Source: Marinomonas algarum (GTDB lineage Bacteria; Pseudomonadota; Gammaproteobacteria; Pseudomonadales; Marinomonadaceae). Taken from it: a stretch of 64,000 nucleotides of DNA. Below the pieces are notes generated by a model. The model ran no database searches. It had not been told where the DNA came from and saw only the letters and a program-made list of their open reading frames with translations. Numbering within the stretch: the stretch's first letter is position 1; each line of letters starts with the position of its first letter. This document shows positions 1-9,597 of the stretch, one piece after another. The position numbers and the translations under genes were made by a program. The stretch is taken from assembly GCF_020532605.1 (NCBI RefSeq), contig NZ_JAJATW010000015.1:1-64000 (forward strand), given 5' to 3'.

Positions 1-1
1 G

Positions 2-214
2 ATAAATTACCCACCAAAAGTTCAGCTTACGAAGTTAGTGAACAGCTTAAAAGGTGTAAGCAGCAGAAAAATGAAGCAGTATCACCCAGAGCTTGAGCCA
101 CCCGCTTATTTGAAAAATGCACTCTGGGCGAGAAGTTACTTTGCTGGCAGTTGCGGAGGGGCAAGTATCGATATTTTAAAAGGTTACATCGCAGACCAAA
201 ATAGACCTGATTAG
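2..214 (+). CDS. tnpA: IS200/IS605-family transposase TnpA, C-terminal fragment (cut by window edge)
   Basis: An open frame enters from the left edge and ends at the TAG at 212-214, giving about 70 residues. The translation reads INYPPKVQLTKLVNSLKGV, followed by SRKMKQYHPEL, an ALWARSYFAGSCGGA block and a terminal IDILKGYI helix. This is the signature C-terminal half of Y1 (HUH) transposases of IS200/IS605 elements, which move single-stranded DNA using hairpins at the element ends. The part with the HUH motif and catalytic tyrosine lies mostly or wholly outside the window, so intactness cannot be judged. The frame itself has no stop or frameshift. Confidence 0.85.
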   Translation: MNYPPKVQLTKLVNSLKGVSSRKMKQYHPELEPPAYLKNALWARSYFAGSCGGASIDILKGYIADQNRPD

Positions 215-229
215 AAGCCTATCGGCTTC
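214..229 (+). repeat. Hairpin at the transposase stop, possible IS200/IS605 right-end hairpin
   Basis: GAAGCC (214-219), TATC loop, GGCTTC (224-229) form a perfect 6-bp stem starting at the last base of the tnpA stop codon. IS200/IS605 elements carry short imperfect hairpins near each end that TnpA recognises. The location suits a right-end hairpin, but it could equally act as a short transcription terminator between tnpA and the convergent gene. Confidence 0.4.
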
Positions 230-233
230 GCCC

Positions 234-1937
234 TTATATCCCCTGCCTAGAAGTCAGGGGGCTTACAGGCATAATGCTAAACTTCATGGCATACATGGCG
301 CTGTCTGCTCGATGAAATACATCGTCTATGGTGTCGTTTTCTTGTATTAATGCACTGCCCACGCTGAAAGTTGCTTTGATATCATCGTCGCCTATGGTTA
401 AAACAGGCGCGTCATCATGACAAGACAATTGTTGAGTCAGTTGCGCCACACTGTGATCTGTTGCGTGCTTTAAAAGGATCAGAAACTCGTCGCCACCCCA
501 GCGCGCCACTTCACCTTGATCCCCCACTAAATTCAGCAAATGTGCGGCAACACTCTGTAAAACACGATCACCCGCCGCATGACCATAGTGATCATTAATG
601 GCTTTAAAACGGTTTACATCCACGTTGATCAGACCAAATGATTGGCGTTTCTCGTGCCAGTTTTGCATATATTCCTCCATAAACAACTCAAACCCGCGGC
701 GATTATACAGTTCTGTTAAGGGGTCTAATTTTGCTAAGCGATTGAGCGCCTCGGTACGCTCCTCGACCTTCGCTTCTAAAGAAGATTGATGCTCCAATAA
801 AGACCGTGAAATCGTTTCGTATTGGTGTACCAATCGTTTAATTTCAGGTCCTGCGAAACAACTCAATAGCGGCGCTCGATAGCGCTTTTCTCCTAAAGAC
901 TGAATAGACAAACTCAGCTCTTCCAAAGGCTTGGTAACAATCAGCGTTAACAAGCCATAAAACACGATCAAAGCACACACCAAACTGACAAAGAAAATCA
1001 GTAATAAGCCAGAAAACTCTGTAAGAGGAAGGAAATTATCAATATCAATGAAATTTGTTTGAAACCAATCAATTTCTGGAATGTAGACCACACTGGCCAG
1101 CTGACGCACACCGTTGAGGTACACCGCTGTGGTTTTCACATGATTAGGGTGTGATTTGGCCAGCACAAAGGTGTTTTGCAGTCGCTCACGGGACTCAATA
1201 TCGTCTAACAAAGAAAAGATGAGCTTTTTGTCTTGAGCTTGCTTGGTAATAGTAGCGTAATCAATCAGCTCTTGTTTTTTGTGCAACTGAATAGAGCCTT
1301 CGTAATTGGTAAACACAATGGCTGAGTAAATATCTTGTTTTTCCACCATTTGCGCTAAAAACACCGACAAATCCAAACCGGTTCCTACCACGCCTAATAT
1401 GGCGTCGCCGTCACGAATCAACACATCGCTCCACAGTTTAATCACCCCAAGCTCAACGTCTGGATTCACATTGAGGTGCATGTCTAACTTGGCAGCCATG
1501 ATCTGATAAAACCAGTCATCTGACGCTTTTGCACTGTCCAGCGTGTAACGATACAGGTCGCCACTAGGCGGCAAAACGCCGTCGCTGTAGTAATAATGAT
1601 TGTTGCCTTTTAAGCCAATAAAATAAGAATCATCGGCAAAACGACCACGAAATGCTTCCGTATCAGCCAATGCTTTTTGCTTGAGCTGTACGTCGTCGGG
1701 CTGTTTCGCCCAGGCTTTGAGGGAATCTAAATTAGCAAATTCTTCTGAGAGATTGACCTGCTGGATTAAGGGCGACAAGGTGCGTTCTTTGTCGTACAGG
1801 ACTTGTTTTTCAGCGTAACGCTCAATCCAGCTGACAATAATGTCTTCCGCGAGAACGCGCATAGACAGCCACGAAAAAAAACAAGTAAGAAGCAAAATAA
1901 GAGTGGTTGATAGCAGAAAACGAGACTTAATAGACAT
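234..1937 (-). CDS. Membrane-anchored diguanylate cyclase with periplasmic sensor and HAMP
   Basis: Predicted to make cyclic di-GMP from two GTP in response to a periplasmic signal. There is a transmembrane segment at the N-terminus, about 280 residues of periplasmic sensor region of Cache-like appearance, a second transmembrane segment (around residues 310-335), a HAMP-like stretch, a short coiled coil ending VEERTEALN, and a C-terminal GGDEF domain with an intact GGDEF in ARWGGDEFLIL. The four residues at the usual inhibitory I-site position read GDQG rather than RxxD, so product inhibition may be absent. No EAL domain follows. I use the ATG at 1937; an in-frame GTG (1946) and TTG (1943) lie closer to the GGGAGGG ribosome binding site and are real alternatives. 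It faces the transposase fragment and stands alone. Confidence 0.85.
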   Translation of the reverse strand: MSIKSRFLLSTTLILLLTCFFSWLSMRVLAEDIIVSWIERYAEKQVLYDKERTLSPLIQQVNLSEEFANLDSLKAWAKQPDDVQLKQKALADTEAFRGRFADDSYFIGLKGNNHYYYSDGVLPPSGDLYRYTLDSAKASDDWFYQIMAAKLDMHLNVNPDVELGVIKLWSDVLIRDGDAILGVVGTGLDLSVFLAQMVEKQDIYSAIVFTNYEGSIQLHKKQELIDYATITKQAQDKKLIFSLLDDIESRERLQNTFVLAKSHPNHVKTTAVYLNGVRQLASVVYIPEIDWFQTNFIDIDNFLPLTEFSGLLLIFFVSLVCALIVFYGLLTLIVTKPLEELSLSIQSLGEKRYRAPLLSCFAGPEIKRLVHQYETISRSLLEHQSSLEAKVEERTEALNRLAKLDPLTELYNRRGFELFMEEYMQNWHEKRQSFGLINVDVNRFKAINDHYGHAAGDRVLQSVAAHLLNLVGDQGEVARWGGDEFLILLKHATDHSVAQLTQQLSCHDDAPVLTIGDDDIKATFSVGSALIQENDTIDDVFHRADSAMYAMKFSIMPVSPLTSRQGI

Positions 1938-2112
1938 ACTCAACACTCACCCTCCCTTTTGAGCTGAACCAGAATAGCCACACAATTTGACACCCAGAAT
2001 GAGCAAAAAACACACCATAAGGCAATGCTTAAATAAAGCATATTTGGGTAGCGGGAAACAGCTTATATATGTAACGCATGGTTACAATCCAGTTTCATTT
2101 ACTTACAGTTTA

Positions 2113-2898
2113 TTACATTTTGACTTGCCTTGGCGAACAGCCCATGTGTTTCTTATAAGCACGGGAAAACGCCGAAGCACTGGAAAAGCCATAATGCTCT
2201 GCCACCAGCGCGATAGGTGTTGAGGTGGTTTGCAGGCGCTGTTGTGCCTGTTGGAGTTTGCGCTTTAACAGATAATGCTGTGGACTCATGCCAAATTGTT
2301 TCTGACACACCACATAAAAATGGCTTTCGCTCATGTTGAAATAATGCGCCAGCCAAGCGTTGTTAAAAGTACGCTCAGGGTGACCATCGACTAAGCCATG
2401 CAGCAGGTTAAGATCCAAACGTTGGTGAGCAACACCTTGCCACGCGGTGTTTTGTTCCGTCACAATATCGGTGATTTGCAGCAGTATCATCGGCAGCATT
2501 TGCGTGCTCACTCGTCGACGTACCTGCTCGGTTGCGCCTTGCAATTGTTGTGCGGTGTAGGCCAGACAGCCCATCAACTCCAGTGGAAATTGTGAAAAAT
2601 GAGGCGACGATAACAAGGCATCTGTAGACACGCCGGCGCTTTCGGTAATGTAGTTCATCAAGGGGTCTTGGTGCTGAATATCCACCACCAGCAATTCACA
2701 ATCGGTGGAATGACCGGTAAAGAGATGTGGCATGTCATTAGGCGCAAGCGCAAATTGACCGCGCGTTAGAATACGGCCAGACTGCGCTAACTCACAGGAC
2801 ATCCTACCCTGCCAGCCAATCAGTATTTGTGAATACGCATGCAAATGCTCACCCTGTTGGGTGGCAATAACATTTCGACGAATTCCACTTTGCATCAT
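2113..2898 (-). CDS. AraC-family transcriptional regulator
   Basis: A 261-residue regulator with a cupin-like N-terminal effector domain (GEHLHAYSQILIGWQG, then RILTRGQFALAPNDMPH) and a C-terminal double helix-turn-helix ending AEHYGFSSASAFSRAYKKH and GCSPRQVK, the hallmark of AraC/XylS DNA-binding domains. It is transcribed divergently from the ornithine-cyclodeaminase-like/DadA-like pair, so it is probably their regulator (inferred from layout). Two adjacent ATG codons (2898, 2895) are possible starts. The ligand is unknown; an amino or imino acid would fit the neighbours. Confidence 0.85.
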   Translation of the reverse strand: MMQSGIRRNVIATQQGEHLHAYSQILIGWQGRMSCELAQSGRILTRGQFALAPNDMPHLFTGHSTDCELLVVDIQHQDPLMNYITESAGVSTDALLSSPHFSQFPLELMGCLAYTAQQLQGATEQVRRRVSTQMLPMILLQITDIVTEQNTAWQGVAHQRLDLNLLHGLVDGHPERTFNNAWLAHYFNMSESHFYVVCQKQFGMSPQHYLLKRKLQQAQQRLQTTSTPIALVAEHYGFSSASAFSRAYKKHMGCSPRQVKM

Positions 2899-3020
2899 GC
2901 CACCGTTAATCAGACTCGATCACCATAAAATCACATACCCTGTTATAGCAGTTCATTCGCTTCCTTCCTATGCTAAAAAGCGAAACACAATGAAATAGCT
3001 TTGGCATATTGTGTCGTAGT

Positions 3021-3034
3021 TTGAGTCAACTCAA
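3021..3034. promoter_or_regulatory. Inverted repeat in the AraC / cyclodeaminase divergent region
   Basis: TTGAGT-CA-ACTCAA is a perfect 6-bp inverted repeat with a 2-bp centre, 66 bp before the ATG of the reductase gene and 122 bp before the AraC gene. It sits where an operator would be expected. AraC proteins usually bind direct repeats, so another dimeric regulator is also possible. Confidence 0.35.
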
Positions 3035-3099
3035 CACAACACGGTTTTGCTAGGATAAAGACATTCGTTTTTCTCTGGCAAACCACAGGAGCCTTTACC

Positions 3100-4050
3100 A
3101 TGCAGATTTCCGCAGATACGTTACGCGCCCGTTTAACTTGGCCAAAGATCGTCGCCGCCCTGCGCGACATTTTTGTCGCCGACGTTCATTCTCCCGTTCG
3201 TCATCATCACTTTATCGACGTCCCTAACGAGCCACAAGCCACCCTGCTATTGATGCCAGCATGGATCGAAGGGCAATACCTTGGCGTTAAGCAAGTCAGT
3301 GTGTTTCCAGGCAACAGCGCCCGTAACCTGCCCGGTTTGACCAGTCTTTATACGCTAAGCTGTGGCAAAACCGGTCAAACCTTAGCGCAAATGGACGGCA
3401 ATGTGATCACCGCAATCCGTACCGCCGCCGCGTCGGCATTGGCCTCATCGTATTTGTCGCGTGCCGATTCCAGCAGCCTATTGATGATGGGAGCGGGTCG
3501 TATGGGACACCACTTGGTGCCTGCCCACTGCAGTGTTCGTCCTATCAAAACCATCTGGGTATGGGATCGAACCCCAGCCCATGCCGAAGCCTTTGTTGCC
3601 GAATTACGCGCGCAAGGACAAGACGCCCAAGTTTGCCGCACCGAGCAGTTGCCGGACATTGCTGGCGCTGTGGACATCATTAGTTGCGCCACTTTAGCCA
3701 ACGAACCGATTCTACTGGGCGACTGGTTAAAGCCCGGCGTACACGTGGATTTAGTCGGCAGCTTCACCCCAACCATGCGCGAAGTGGATAACAAGGCCAT
3801 GCAGACCACAGCGATTTTTGTTGATACCCGTGCTGGTGCATTGGCTGAGACGGGGGATTTGATTTTACCGATCAAACAAGGCGCCATCACCGAGCAAGAC
3901 ATTCATGCCGAATTGACCGAGCTGTGTGGCAATACTCATCAAGGTCGAAACGCATTAGCAGAACCAGCAAGCGCTATGACTCTGTTTAAATCCGTCGGCG
4001 ACTCCCGTGAAGATCTCGCCGCCGCTATGTTGGCCTATCAGGAAGCGTAA
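3100..4050 (+). CDS. Ornithine cyclodeaminase / mu-crystallin family protein (likely cyclic-imine reductase)
   Basis: A 316-residue NAD(P)-binding enzyme of the OCD/mu-crystallin family. It has the family lysine in GVKQVSVFPGN (Lys64), the AIRTAAASALA helix (residues 105-115) and a Rossmann motif GAGRMG (131-136). The family includes ornithine cyclodeaminase, alanine dehydrogenase and delta1-pyrroline-2-carboxylate/piperideine-2-carboxylate reductases. Because the next gene, 2 bp downstream, is a DadA-like FAD dehydrogenase, reduction of a cyclic imine made by that dehydrogenase from a D-amino acid such as D-proline, D-lysine or hydroxyproline is the most economical role. This is inference; exact substrate assignment is not possible from sequence alone. 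Translation starts at the ATG after CAGGAG. Confidence 0.82.
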   Translation: MQISADTLRARLTWPKIVAALRDIFVADVHSPVRHHHFIDVPNEPQATLLLMPAWIEGQYLGVKQVSVFPGNSARNLPGLTSLYTLSCGKTGQTLAQMDGNVITAIRTAAASALASSYLSRADSSSLLMMGAGRMGHHLVPAHCSVRPIKTIWVWDRTPAHAEAFVAELRAQGQDAQVCRTEQLPDIAGAVDIISCATLANEPILLGDWLKPGVHVDLVGSFTPTMREVDNKAMQTTAIFVDTRAGALAETGDLILPIKQGAITEQDIHAELTELCGNTHQGRNALAEPASAMTLFKSVGDSREDLAAAMLAYQEA

Positions 4051-4052
4051 TC

Positions 4053-5345
4053 ATGACCCAGTGTGCCGAGGTAACCGCTATAGAAACAGGAACGCGCTTT
4101 GCCGTAATCGGCGCCGGTGTGGTCGGCTTATGCGCCGCGCTACAGGCGCAACGCACTGGCTTCCACGTCACCCTGATCGATTCCAACGAACCGGGCAAAT
4201 CCACTTCGTATGGCAATGCTGGCTACTTAGCCACCGAGGTGATCGACCCGCTTGGCACACCCGATGTGTTACGCGCCGCGCCCAAGCTGTGGCTTAACCC
4301 CAAAGGGCCAATCTGTACACCGCTCAAATACGCCACCAAAGCCGCACCTTGGTATTGGCGCTTTTTAAAAGCCTCTCAAGCCGAACCCGCACAGCGGGGG
4401 ACGCAGATGATCCACCAGCTTAACCAAGCGGCTGTGGAAGCCTGGCGACGCACGTTAAGTGACATAGGGGCAGAACACTTACTGATCAAGGGCGGTCACC
4501 TCGTGGTCTGGGAAAACACAAAAGGTCTAGAGGAAGCGGATCGACTCATCGAGAAGATGCGAGGCTATAACATTGCTTGTGAACAGGTTACAGGTCACGC
4601 CCTTGAGCAATTGGAACCGGAACTGTCTGCGTCCCTTAGCCATGCGGTGTTCTTTCCTGACATTCATCGGTTATCAGACCCTTATCAAGTGTGTCATGCC
4701 TTATTCAACGCCTTTATACAGCGAGGCGGCGACTTTATTACCGCCCGGGTCACCGCGCTTAAACCCGAGCAAGATCAAGTGAATGTAGACCTAATGCGCA
4801 ACGATGGCTTAACCTCGACCCTACGCTTTGATCAGGTCAGTGTGTGTGGTGGTGTGTGGAGCAAAAGTTTATTGCAACAGGTGGGGCTGGATGTGCCACT
4901 GGAAGCAGAACGAGGCTACCATGTGACCTTTCCCGACGATCAAACCCGCATTCATCACACGATTTTATCCGCTGATCGCAAGCTGGTGTTATCGCCTCTC
5001 GGTGCGGGACTGCGCGCAGTGGGTATGAGTGAAATAGGTGGCGTAGAGCTACCCCCTATTAAAAAACGCTTTCAAGTGTTACGCGAACACACCAAAGGCT
5101 TACTGCCTAAATTGTTCGAGAAACCCGATCTAAAATCGAGTGAATGGATGGGACATCGACCCTCATTGCCGGATTCACTTCCCGTGATTGACCAGCACCC
5201 AAGCTTTCCACGCTTGTCGTTTGCCTTCGGCCATCAGCATTTAGGCATTACTCAAGCCGCCATTACCGCGGAGCTCTTAATGGATAAGATCCAACAAAAA
5301 CCCGAAACGATTCCGCTCGATGCCTTACGCGTTGATCGTTTTTAA
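4053..5345 (+). CDS. DadA-like FAD-dependent D-amino-acid dehydrogenase / oxidoreductase
   Basis: A 430-residue flavoprotein of the DAO superfamily. The N-terminal dinucleotide-binding motif is [16 protein letters not shown] (GAGVVG at 20-25) with Asp43 at the end of the second strand. The family motif [11 protein letters not shown] follows, and the C-terminus has [14 protein letters not shown] and [11 protein letters not shown] as in DadA proteins. Such enzymes oxidise D-amino acids to imino/oxo acids and pass electrons to the respiratory chain at the inner membrane. It begins 2 bp after the stop of the OCD-like gene with an AGGAAG ribosome binding site inside that gene's end, so the two are co-translated. 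It overlaps the convergent kinase gene by 4 bp. Confidence 0.82.
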   Translation: MTQCAEVTAIETGTRFAVIGAGVVGLCAALQAQRTGFHVTLIDSNEPGKSTSYGNAGYLATEVIDPLGTPDVLRAAPKLWLNPKGPICTPLKYATKAAPWYWRFLKASQAEPAQRGTQMIHQLNQAAVEAWRRTLSDIGAEHLLIKGGHLVVWENTKGLEEADRLIEKMRGYNIACEQVTGHALEQLEPELSASLSHAVFFPDIHRLSDPYQVCHALFNAFIQRGGDFITARVTALKPEQDQVNVDLMRNDGLTSTLRFDQVSVCGGVWSKSLLQQVGLDVPLEAERGYHVTFPDDQTRIHHTILSADRKLVLSPLGAGLRAVGMSEIGGVELPPIKKRFQVLREHTKGLLPKLFEKPDLKSSEWMGHRPSLPDSLPVIDQHPSFPRLSFAFGHQHLGITQAAITAELLMDKIQQKPETIPLDALRVDRF

Positions 5346-7711
5346 TGACGCTTTATAATGCGATTTAAGTGTGACAAGCTCTCGTCATACAGGGGCTTTA
5401 GTGCAGCAATCTCATCGTTGAGACTGCCTTGTTTGGCAATTTGACTGGTCATCTGGCCACTGGTCTGAATCGCAAGGTTACAACGCTTTTCAATGTCTCT
5501 AAGCGCCGTTGCCAAGGCTTGAGCGGCCACCGCATCGGCGTCACCCGCCAAACGATGGGTGATATCGGCCAACTCATACACATCCCCCTGCTCATTCATC
5601 TCATCCAACTCATCAAGGCCCTGTTCCATCGCCACCACAAATAAAGACACCAGCCTTTGCAGGCGTTGTTTCCCAAGCGCGGTTAAATGCGAGTGCACCA
5701 AACTCACATTTAAAATGCCCTGATCGCTTTGTTGATCAATCGCCACCTGAGTCTGTTGATTGAGTTGCTCACCCATCACTTGATACAGCAGTTCACGCTT
5801 AAACGGCTTAGGAATCACCGCACGAATCCCCACGTCGTGACACTGTTTCACATTGCCAGGTAAGACATTAGCGGTCAGCGCAACGATCGGTGTTGTGGCA
5901 TTGATCGAATCACCATGGCGAATTTGATCGGCAACGTCTAAACCACTCAAGGCGGGCAAATGAATGTCCATTAAAATCAAATCAAAGGCGTCTTGCTTGG
6001 CTTTTTTGAGCGCCATCAAACCATCTTTTGCCAAGGTAATGGTATGGCCGTCTTGCTCTAGTAGCTCTGTGGTCATGGCCTGATTAATCGGCGTGTCTTC
6101 CACCAAGAGTATCGACATAGGCGCCATGCGAGTCTCCGTTACTGTCGGGGAGACAACCGGTAAAGACGCCTCATCCAACGCAATAAGCGGTAGATAAAAC
6201 CAAAACACACTGCCACGGCCTTCCTCACTTTCTACGCCGATCTCCCCTTCGAGCAAACGCACCAATTGCGCGGTAATCGCCAGCCCTAACCCCGTTCCAC
6301 CAAAGCGCCGTGTAACGCTGTCATCGGCTTGACTAAAACGTTCAAACATATTGGCCAGATAGCTGTCTGGCATACCAATCCCGGTGTCTTCTACTTCGAT
6401 TAACACTCCGGAGGCTTGATCTAGGTGGGCATCACTCGTGGAAACAGACACCGTCACGGTGCCATGATGCGTAAATTTAATCGCGTTCGACACCAAGTTC
6501 GAGAGAATTTGCCGCAATGCACCGGCGGCTCCCTGATAGGTATCGGGCAATTCTTCGCTAAAATGCACCGTCAGCTGGGTGTCTTGTTGCTGCGCTTGCG
6601 CTGTGAATAAGAGGCTCGTCGACCGTACCAGCTCACGCACTGAAAAGGTTCGAATTTCGGGGCTATACATGCCCTCTTCTAGGCGGGCATAGTCCAGCAG
6701 CCCATTCAGGATTTCCAATAGCGCCTCACCAGATTGGTAAATCGCTGAGAGCTTTTCAGCATCTTGTGGTGGATGTGGCTGATGCTGCAAAAGCTCTACC
6801 ATGCCTAAAATACCATTGAGCGGGGTTTTGATTTCATGGCTCATGGTGGCGAGAAACTGACTTTTCGCCAAATTGGCTTGTTCAGCGGCTTCCTTCGCGC
6901 CTTGCAAACGTCGAGTACGACGCCGCACTTGTTCTTGCAACTTGTCTCGATGAAAGCGCAGTTCGGTTTCAATGGCGTCTTTTTGCTTGATGTCAGACAA
7001 AATCGCTTCGCGCATGTCATTCATTGCATTGACCACCGAATCGATTTCATCTTCATCGCGACCAGTACGTTGCCGTTTATAGGGCAATATCAGCTTAGTG
7101 TGTAAGTTACCGGCACTGATGGTGCGTGTGTAGCGGGCCATGTATTCCAAATGCCGTGTCACCATAAAGTGCACGATAAGCAACAAAAACACCCCGTTGA
7201 TCAATACCAGTAAACTTTGAAATAGCGCAATCTCAATGGCAGACCTCAAAAGCTTATCCTGAATAGCGGCGAGGTCATGGTACACCGTCAGTTCTCCCAG
7301 CAAACGCTCAGTTTCATCGCCTGCTCTGTTGGTGTAATAAATCGGTAGGTGCGTGCCTTGATCATTGCTCATCCTAGCGGTTTGTGCGCCCACCACAATA
7401 TCTTCCTGCCAATCTTGCGAATGCAAGGTCACCATATTAACGTTGGAAAAGTTTAAAATCCCTTTAAGCTGTAACGTCAGTTGCTCACTGTCTAGATCCC
7501 ACAAGCTCTTACGAATACCGGCCATGTAAGACGAGGTAATGTAGTCGGTTTGCTCTTGTATTGACGCGTGTTCACGGCGATATTCATTGAATACCTGAAT
7601 ACTGGTGGAAATCAGCGCCAATAATAAACTCAAGGACAAAAGGCGAATAAAGATACGATGGGCCAATGGGTGTGCTTGTTTATAGCCCAACAATTTAGAC
7701 AATAATGGCAT
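5342..7711 (-). CDS. Tripartite hybrid sensor histidine kinase (HAMP, HisKA-HATPase, REC, Hpt)
   Basis: A 789-residue phosphorelay kinase. Transmembrane segments near 21-40 and 158-182 enclose a periplasmic region of about 115 residues. Then come a HAMP-like linker, a coiled coil, HisKA with [15 protein letters not shown] (His292), HATPase motifs (N box near 403-410, [20 protein letters not shown]), a receiver domain (VEDTPIN, phospho-acceptor Asp582 in LILMDIHLP) and a C-terminal Hpt domain (His719 in [11 protein letters not shown]). This BarA/TorS-like layout sends phosphate His-Asp-His-Asp, here presumably to the OmpR-type regulator two genes upstream. It starts 4 bp after the SBP3-type sensor gene. 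The periplasmic binding protein next door is the likely signal-input partner. Confidence 0.9.
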   Translation of the reverse strand: MPLLSKLLGYKQAHPLAHRIFIRLLSLSLLLALISTSIQVFNEYRREHASIQEQTDYITSSYMAGIRKSLWDLDSEQLTLQLKGILNFSNVNMVTLHSQDWQEDIVVGAQTARMSNDQGTHLPIYYTNRAGDETERLLGELTVYHDLAAIQDKLLRSAIEIALFQSLLVLINGVFLLLIVHFMVTRHLEYMARYTRTISAGNLHTKLILPYKRQRTGRDEDEIDSVVNAMNDMREAILSDIKQKDAIETELRFHRDKLQEQVRRRTRRLQGAKEAAEQANLAKSQFLATMSHEIKTPLNGILGMVELLQHQPHPPQDAEKLSAIYQSGEALLEILNGLLDYARLEEGMYSPEIRTFSVRELVRSTSLLFTAQAQQQDTQLTVHFSEELPDTYQGAAGALRQILSNLVSNAIKFTHHGTVTVSVSTSDAHLDQASGVLIEVEDTGIGMPDSYLANMFERFSQADDSVTRRFGGTGLGLAITAQLVRLLEGEIGVESEEGRGSVFWFYLPLIALDEASLPVVSPTVTETRMAPMSILLVEDTPINQAMTTELLEQDGHTITLAKDGLMALKKAKQDAFDLILMDIHLPALSGLDVADQIRHGDSINATTPIVALTANVLPGNVKQCHDVGIRAVIPKPFKRELLYQVMGEQLNQQTQVAIDQQSDQGILNVSLVHSHLTALGKQRLQRLVSLFVVAMEQGLDELDEMNEQGDVYELADITHRLAGDADAVAAQALATALRDIEKRCNLAIQTSGQMTSQIAKQGSLNDEIAALKPLYDESLSHLNRIIKRH

Positions 7712-7715
7712 GAAG

Positions 7716-8624
7716 TTACGGTTCTCGTTGATGTCTGTCTTTGAGCCCTACGTCGCGCAAATACAGGGTATGATAACGCGACAACAACTCAGGTATGGTG
7801 TCTGGAGACGCTAACAAGGCACTCAAACGTTGATTTAAAAAAGGCACCCAAGGCAATAAGGGCGAACGATTTGAAATCGCCAAATACCAAAAATCCGTCA
7901 CGTCCGTTTGTACGTGACCCGTTTTGCCTAGCAACCCCAAACGTTGTAGATCGAGTTGTCCTGATAATTTGCCCATGGGCACAGCATCAAGGCGACGGTT
8001 CGCCAGTTTGCGCAGGTTTTGCGCCTGTGTGGAAACGTATTCTAAGGTTGGGTAAGTTTCTAATGCGTCATCAATCGCATCGCCGAAGCTGTCTCCCATC
8101 AAAACACCGACACGCAACCCCGCAAGCGCGTCCCACCCTTTAAATGTCAGTGGTTGGTCGATGGGGTAGTACAAATAAATGTCTTCACGCACCAAGGGCT
8201 CGGTGAGAAACGTCATGGAGGCACGGCGTGACGCCGTATCAAAGCCAGACAACATATCAATATTGCCCAATTCCACTTCTTTTAAGCAGCGCCGCCAGTT
8301 GCTGTCTTGATAGGTGTCTACCGTGACCCCAAGCGGTTCTAGAAGCTGTTTAATCACCGCCACATTCACTCCGGTCGCCTGGCGCTCTGCGTTAACCCAA
8401 GACACGGGAGGATACGCACTGTTACCGCACACTCGCACCGTCATGGTGGACAAATCACCTAGAGAAAAAGCATCAGGAGAAAGAGCACCGGAAGAAAGAG
8501 CACCAGAAGAAGACACCGATGAAGGCGTTGACTCTTGTGCCAGTGCGAGTCCCAGCCCCGGTGCTAAAAAGGAGGTACCAAAAAAGATAACAACAACCGC
8601 TGCTCTTTTTAAAGAGACTCGCAT
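7716..8624 (-). CDS. Periplasmic SBP_bac_3-type solute-binding sensor protein
   Basis: A 302-residue exported protein. It has a signal peptide (residues 1-30, ending LGLALAQ), a low-complexity Ser/Ala/Gly/Leu spacer containing the tandem SSGAL repeat, and then an extracellular solute-binding family 3 fold: [30 protein letters not shown], and [12 protein letters not shown]. No transporter permease is present. Its place between a response regulator gene (overlap 16 bp) and a hybrid kinase gene (4 bp gap) indicates a signalling accessory protein that binds a small ligand and touches the kinase periplasmic domain. This is analogous to TorT in TorTRS, although TorT belongs to a different binding-protein family. 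Confidence 0.82.
   Translation of the reverse strand: MRVSLKRAAVVVIFFGTSFLAPGLGLALAQESTPSSVSSSGALSSGALSPDAFSLGDLSTMTVRVCGNSAYPPVSWVNAERQATGVNVAVIKQLLEPLGVTVDTYQDSNWRRCLKEVELGNIDMLSGFDTASRRASMTFLTEPLVREDIYLYYPIDQPLTFKGWDALAGLRVGVLMGDSFGDAIDDALETYPTLEYVSTQAQNLRKLANRRLDAVPMGKLSGQLDLQRLGLLGKTGHVQTDVTDFWYLAISNRSPLLPWVPFLNQRLSALLASPDTIPELLSRYHTLYLRDVGLKDRHQREP
8479..8508. repeat. 15-bp tandem duplication inside the SBP sensor gene
   Basis: GAAAGAGCACCGGAA (8479-8493) is followed directly by GAAAGAGCACCAGAA (8494-8508), one mismatch. In the protein this adds five residues (a repeat of SSGAL) to the flexible linker just after the signal peptide. It looks like a replication-slippage expansion that keeps frame. 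Confidence 0.75.
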
Positions 8625-9367
8625 ACACCCTCTTCTGGGGCGCTGTTCTCCGCAACGGAACTGAGCAAATACCCCACGCCGTGGACGGTGACAATGACCT
8701 GAGGGCAGAGAGGGTCTTCGCTTAACTTGCGACGAATCCGGCCAATCAACACATCAATGGTACGATCAGTGGCGTTCCAAGTACGATTTTTAATGCGATC
8801 CATTAACTGATCACGGGTCAAAGCCGTGCCTTCGTGCGTTTTTAACGCCAACAATAATTGGCATTCGCCTTCTGTTAGCTGACTCTCACTGCGATCAGAT
8901 TTGATTAACACACGACGTGCGGTGTCCAGTTGCCAAGTCCCAATGGCACGCAATACCGGCTCGTCTGCAGGTTTTTTCTCTAGTTCACGCTGTTTACGTA
9001 CTCGACGAATCAAATTCTTGCCCCGCGCCAAGATTTCACGAGCATTAAAGGGTTTGCTGACGTATTCATCAGCCCCGCATTCTAAGCCTATAATACGGTC
9101 AATCTCATCCTGTTTGCCGGTGACCAAAATAATGCCAACTTCGGAGCGGGTACGCAGCTCTCGGGTGAGCGTCAGGCCATCTTTACCCGGCAAGCGGATG
9201 TCCAACAAAATAAGATCAAAAGTCTCTTCGCTTAAACGCAATTCGGCTTCTTCTGCGGTTTCAGCGCCGGATACCGTGTAACCTTCGGCGGCAAAATAGC
9301 TTTCGAGTGTTTCTCGCGTCACGATTGAATCGTCAACAACGAGGATTTTAATGTCTGACATTAACAT
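8609..9367 (-). CDS. OmpR/PhoB-family response regulator (TorR-like)
   Basis: A 252-residue two-component regulator. The receiver domain has acidic VVDDS, phospho-acceptor Asp56 in LILLDIRLPGKDG, and Lys in YVSKPFN. The C-terminal winged helix reads QLTEGECQLLLAL, then RDQLMDRI, DRTIDVLIGRIRRKL and VHGVGYLL, the PhoB/TorR pattern. It is the first gene of a three-gene minus-strand operon with the SBP sensor (16-bp overlap) and the hybrid kinase. I keep the first ATG (9367); MSDIKILVV starting at 9361 is equally likely, and no strong ribosome binding site decides between them. Targets are unknown; autoregulation through the palindrome at 9447-9462 is possible. Confidence 0.88.
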   Translation of the reverse strand: MLMSDIKILVVDDSIVTRETLESYFAAEGYTVSGAETAEEAELRLSEETFDLILLDIRLPGKDGLTLTRELRTRSEVGIILVTGKQDEIDRIIGLECGADEYVSKPFNAREILARGKNLIRRVRKQRELEKKPADEPVLRAIGTWQLDTARRVLIKSDRSESQLTEGECQLLLALKTHEGTALTRDQLMDRIKNRTWNATDRTIDVLIGRIRRKLSEDPLCPQVIVTVHGVGYLLSSVAENSAPEEGVCESL

Positions 9368-9446
9368 GGCTAGATACTGCTAAAAGTAAAAAGGGAGTCA
9401 TCCAGGGGATGAACGCGGTATTCTGATTATGTTCTGTTTAAAACTG

Positions 9447-9462
9447 AGCAATGTTCATTGCT
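9447..9462. promoter_or_regulatory. Perfect palindrome upstream of the response regulator gene
   Basis: AGCAATG-TT-CATTGCT is a perfect 7-bp inverted repeat with 2-bp centre, 80 bp upstream of the response-regulator start. A second widely spaced pair GCAATG (9749-9754) and CATTGC (9775-9780) lies further upstream. It is a candidate operator for the signalling operon. Confidence 0.4.
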
Positions 9463-9573
9463 GTTAGGCGTTGTTTTAACGAATAAAATGACTATAGCAA
9501 TTCCTTTTCCAAAAGATAACCCAAGGCCTTGCTTGATATAACATCAACAAAATGTAAACAGACGCCCCAAGAT

Positions 9574-9597
9574 ATCAACGACGGTTGATGTTTTTTT
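9574..9597 (+). terminator. Short rho-independent-terminator-like hairpin with T7 tract
   Basis: ATCAAC (9574-9579), GACG loop, GTTGAT (9584-9589), then G and seven T. The stem is only 6 bp. No plus-strand gene precedes it within 4 kb, so if functional it would end a small RNA or an antisense transcript leaving the response-regulator promoter region. Confidence 0.3.

Noticed and set aside
1987-2223. Plus-strand frame of 78 codons
   Set aside because: Mostly antisense to the AraC gene end; no protein family features.
3375-3902. Minus-strand frame of 175 codons
   Set aside because: Fully antisense to the well-supported OCD-family gene; Ser/Thr/Ala/Pro-rich shadow without motifs.
8314-8664. 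Plus-strand frame of 116 codons
   Set aside because: Antisense to the SBP sensor gene; the repetitive acidic stretch is only the complement of the SSGAL repeat.
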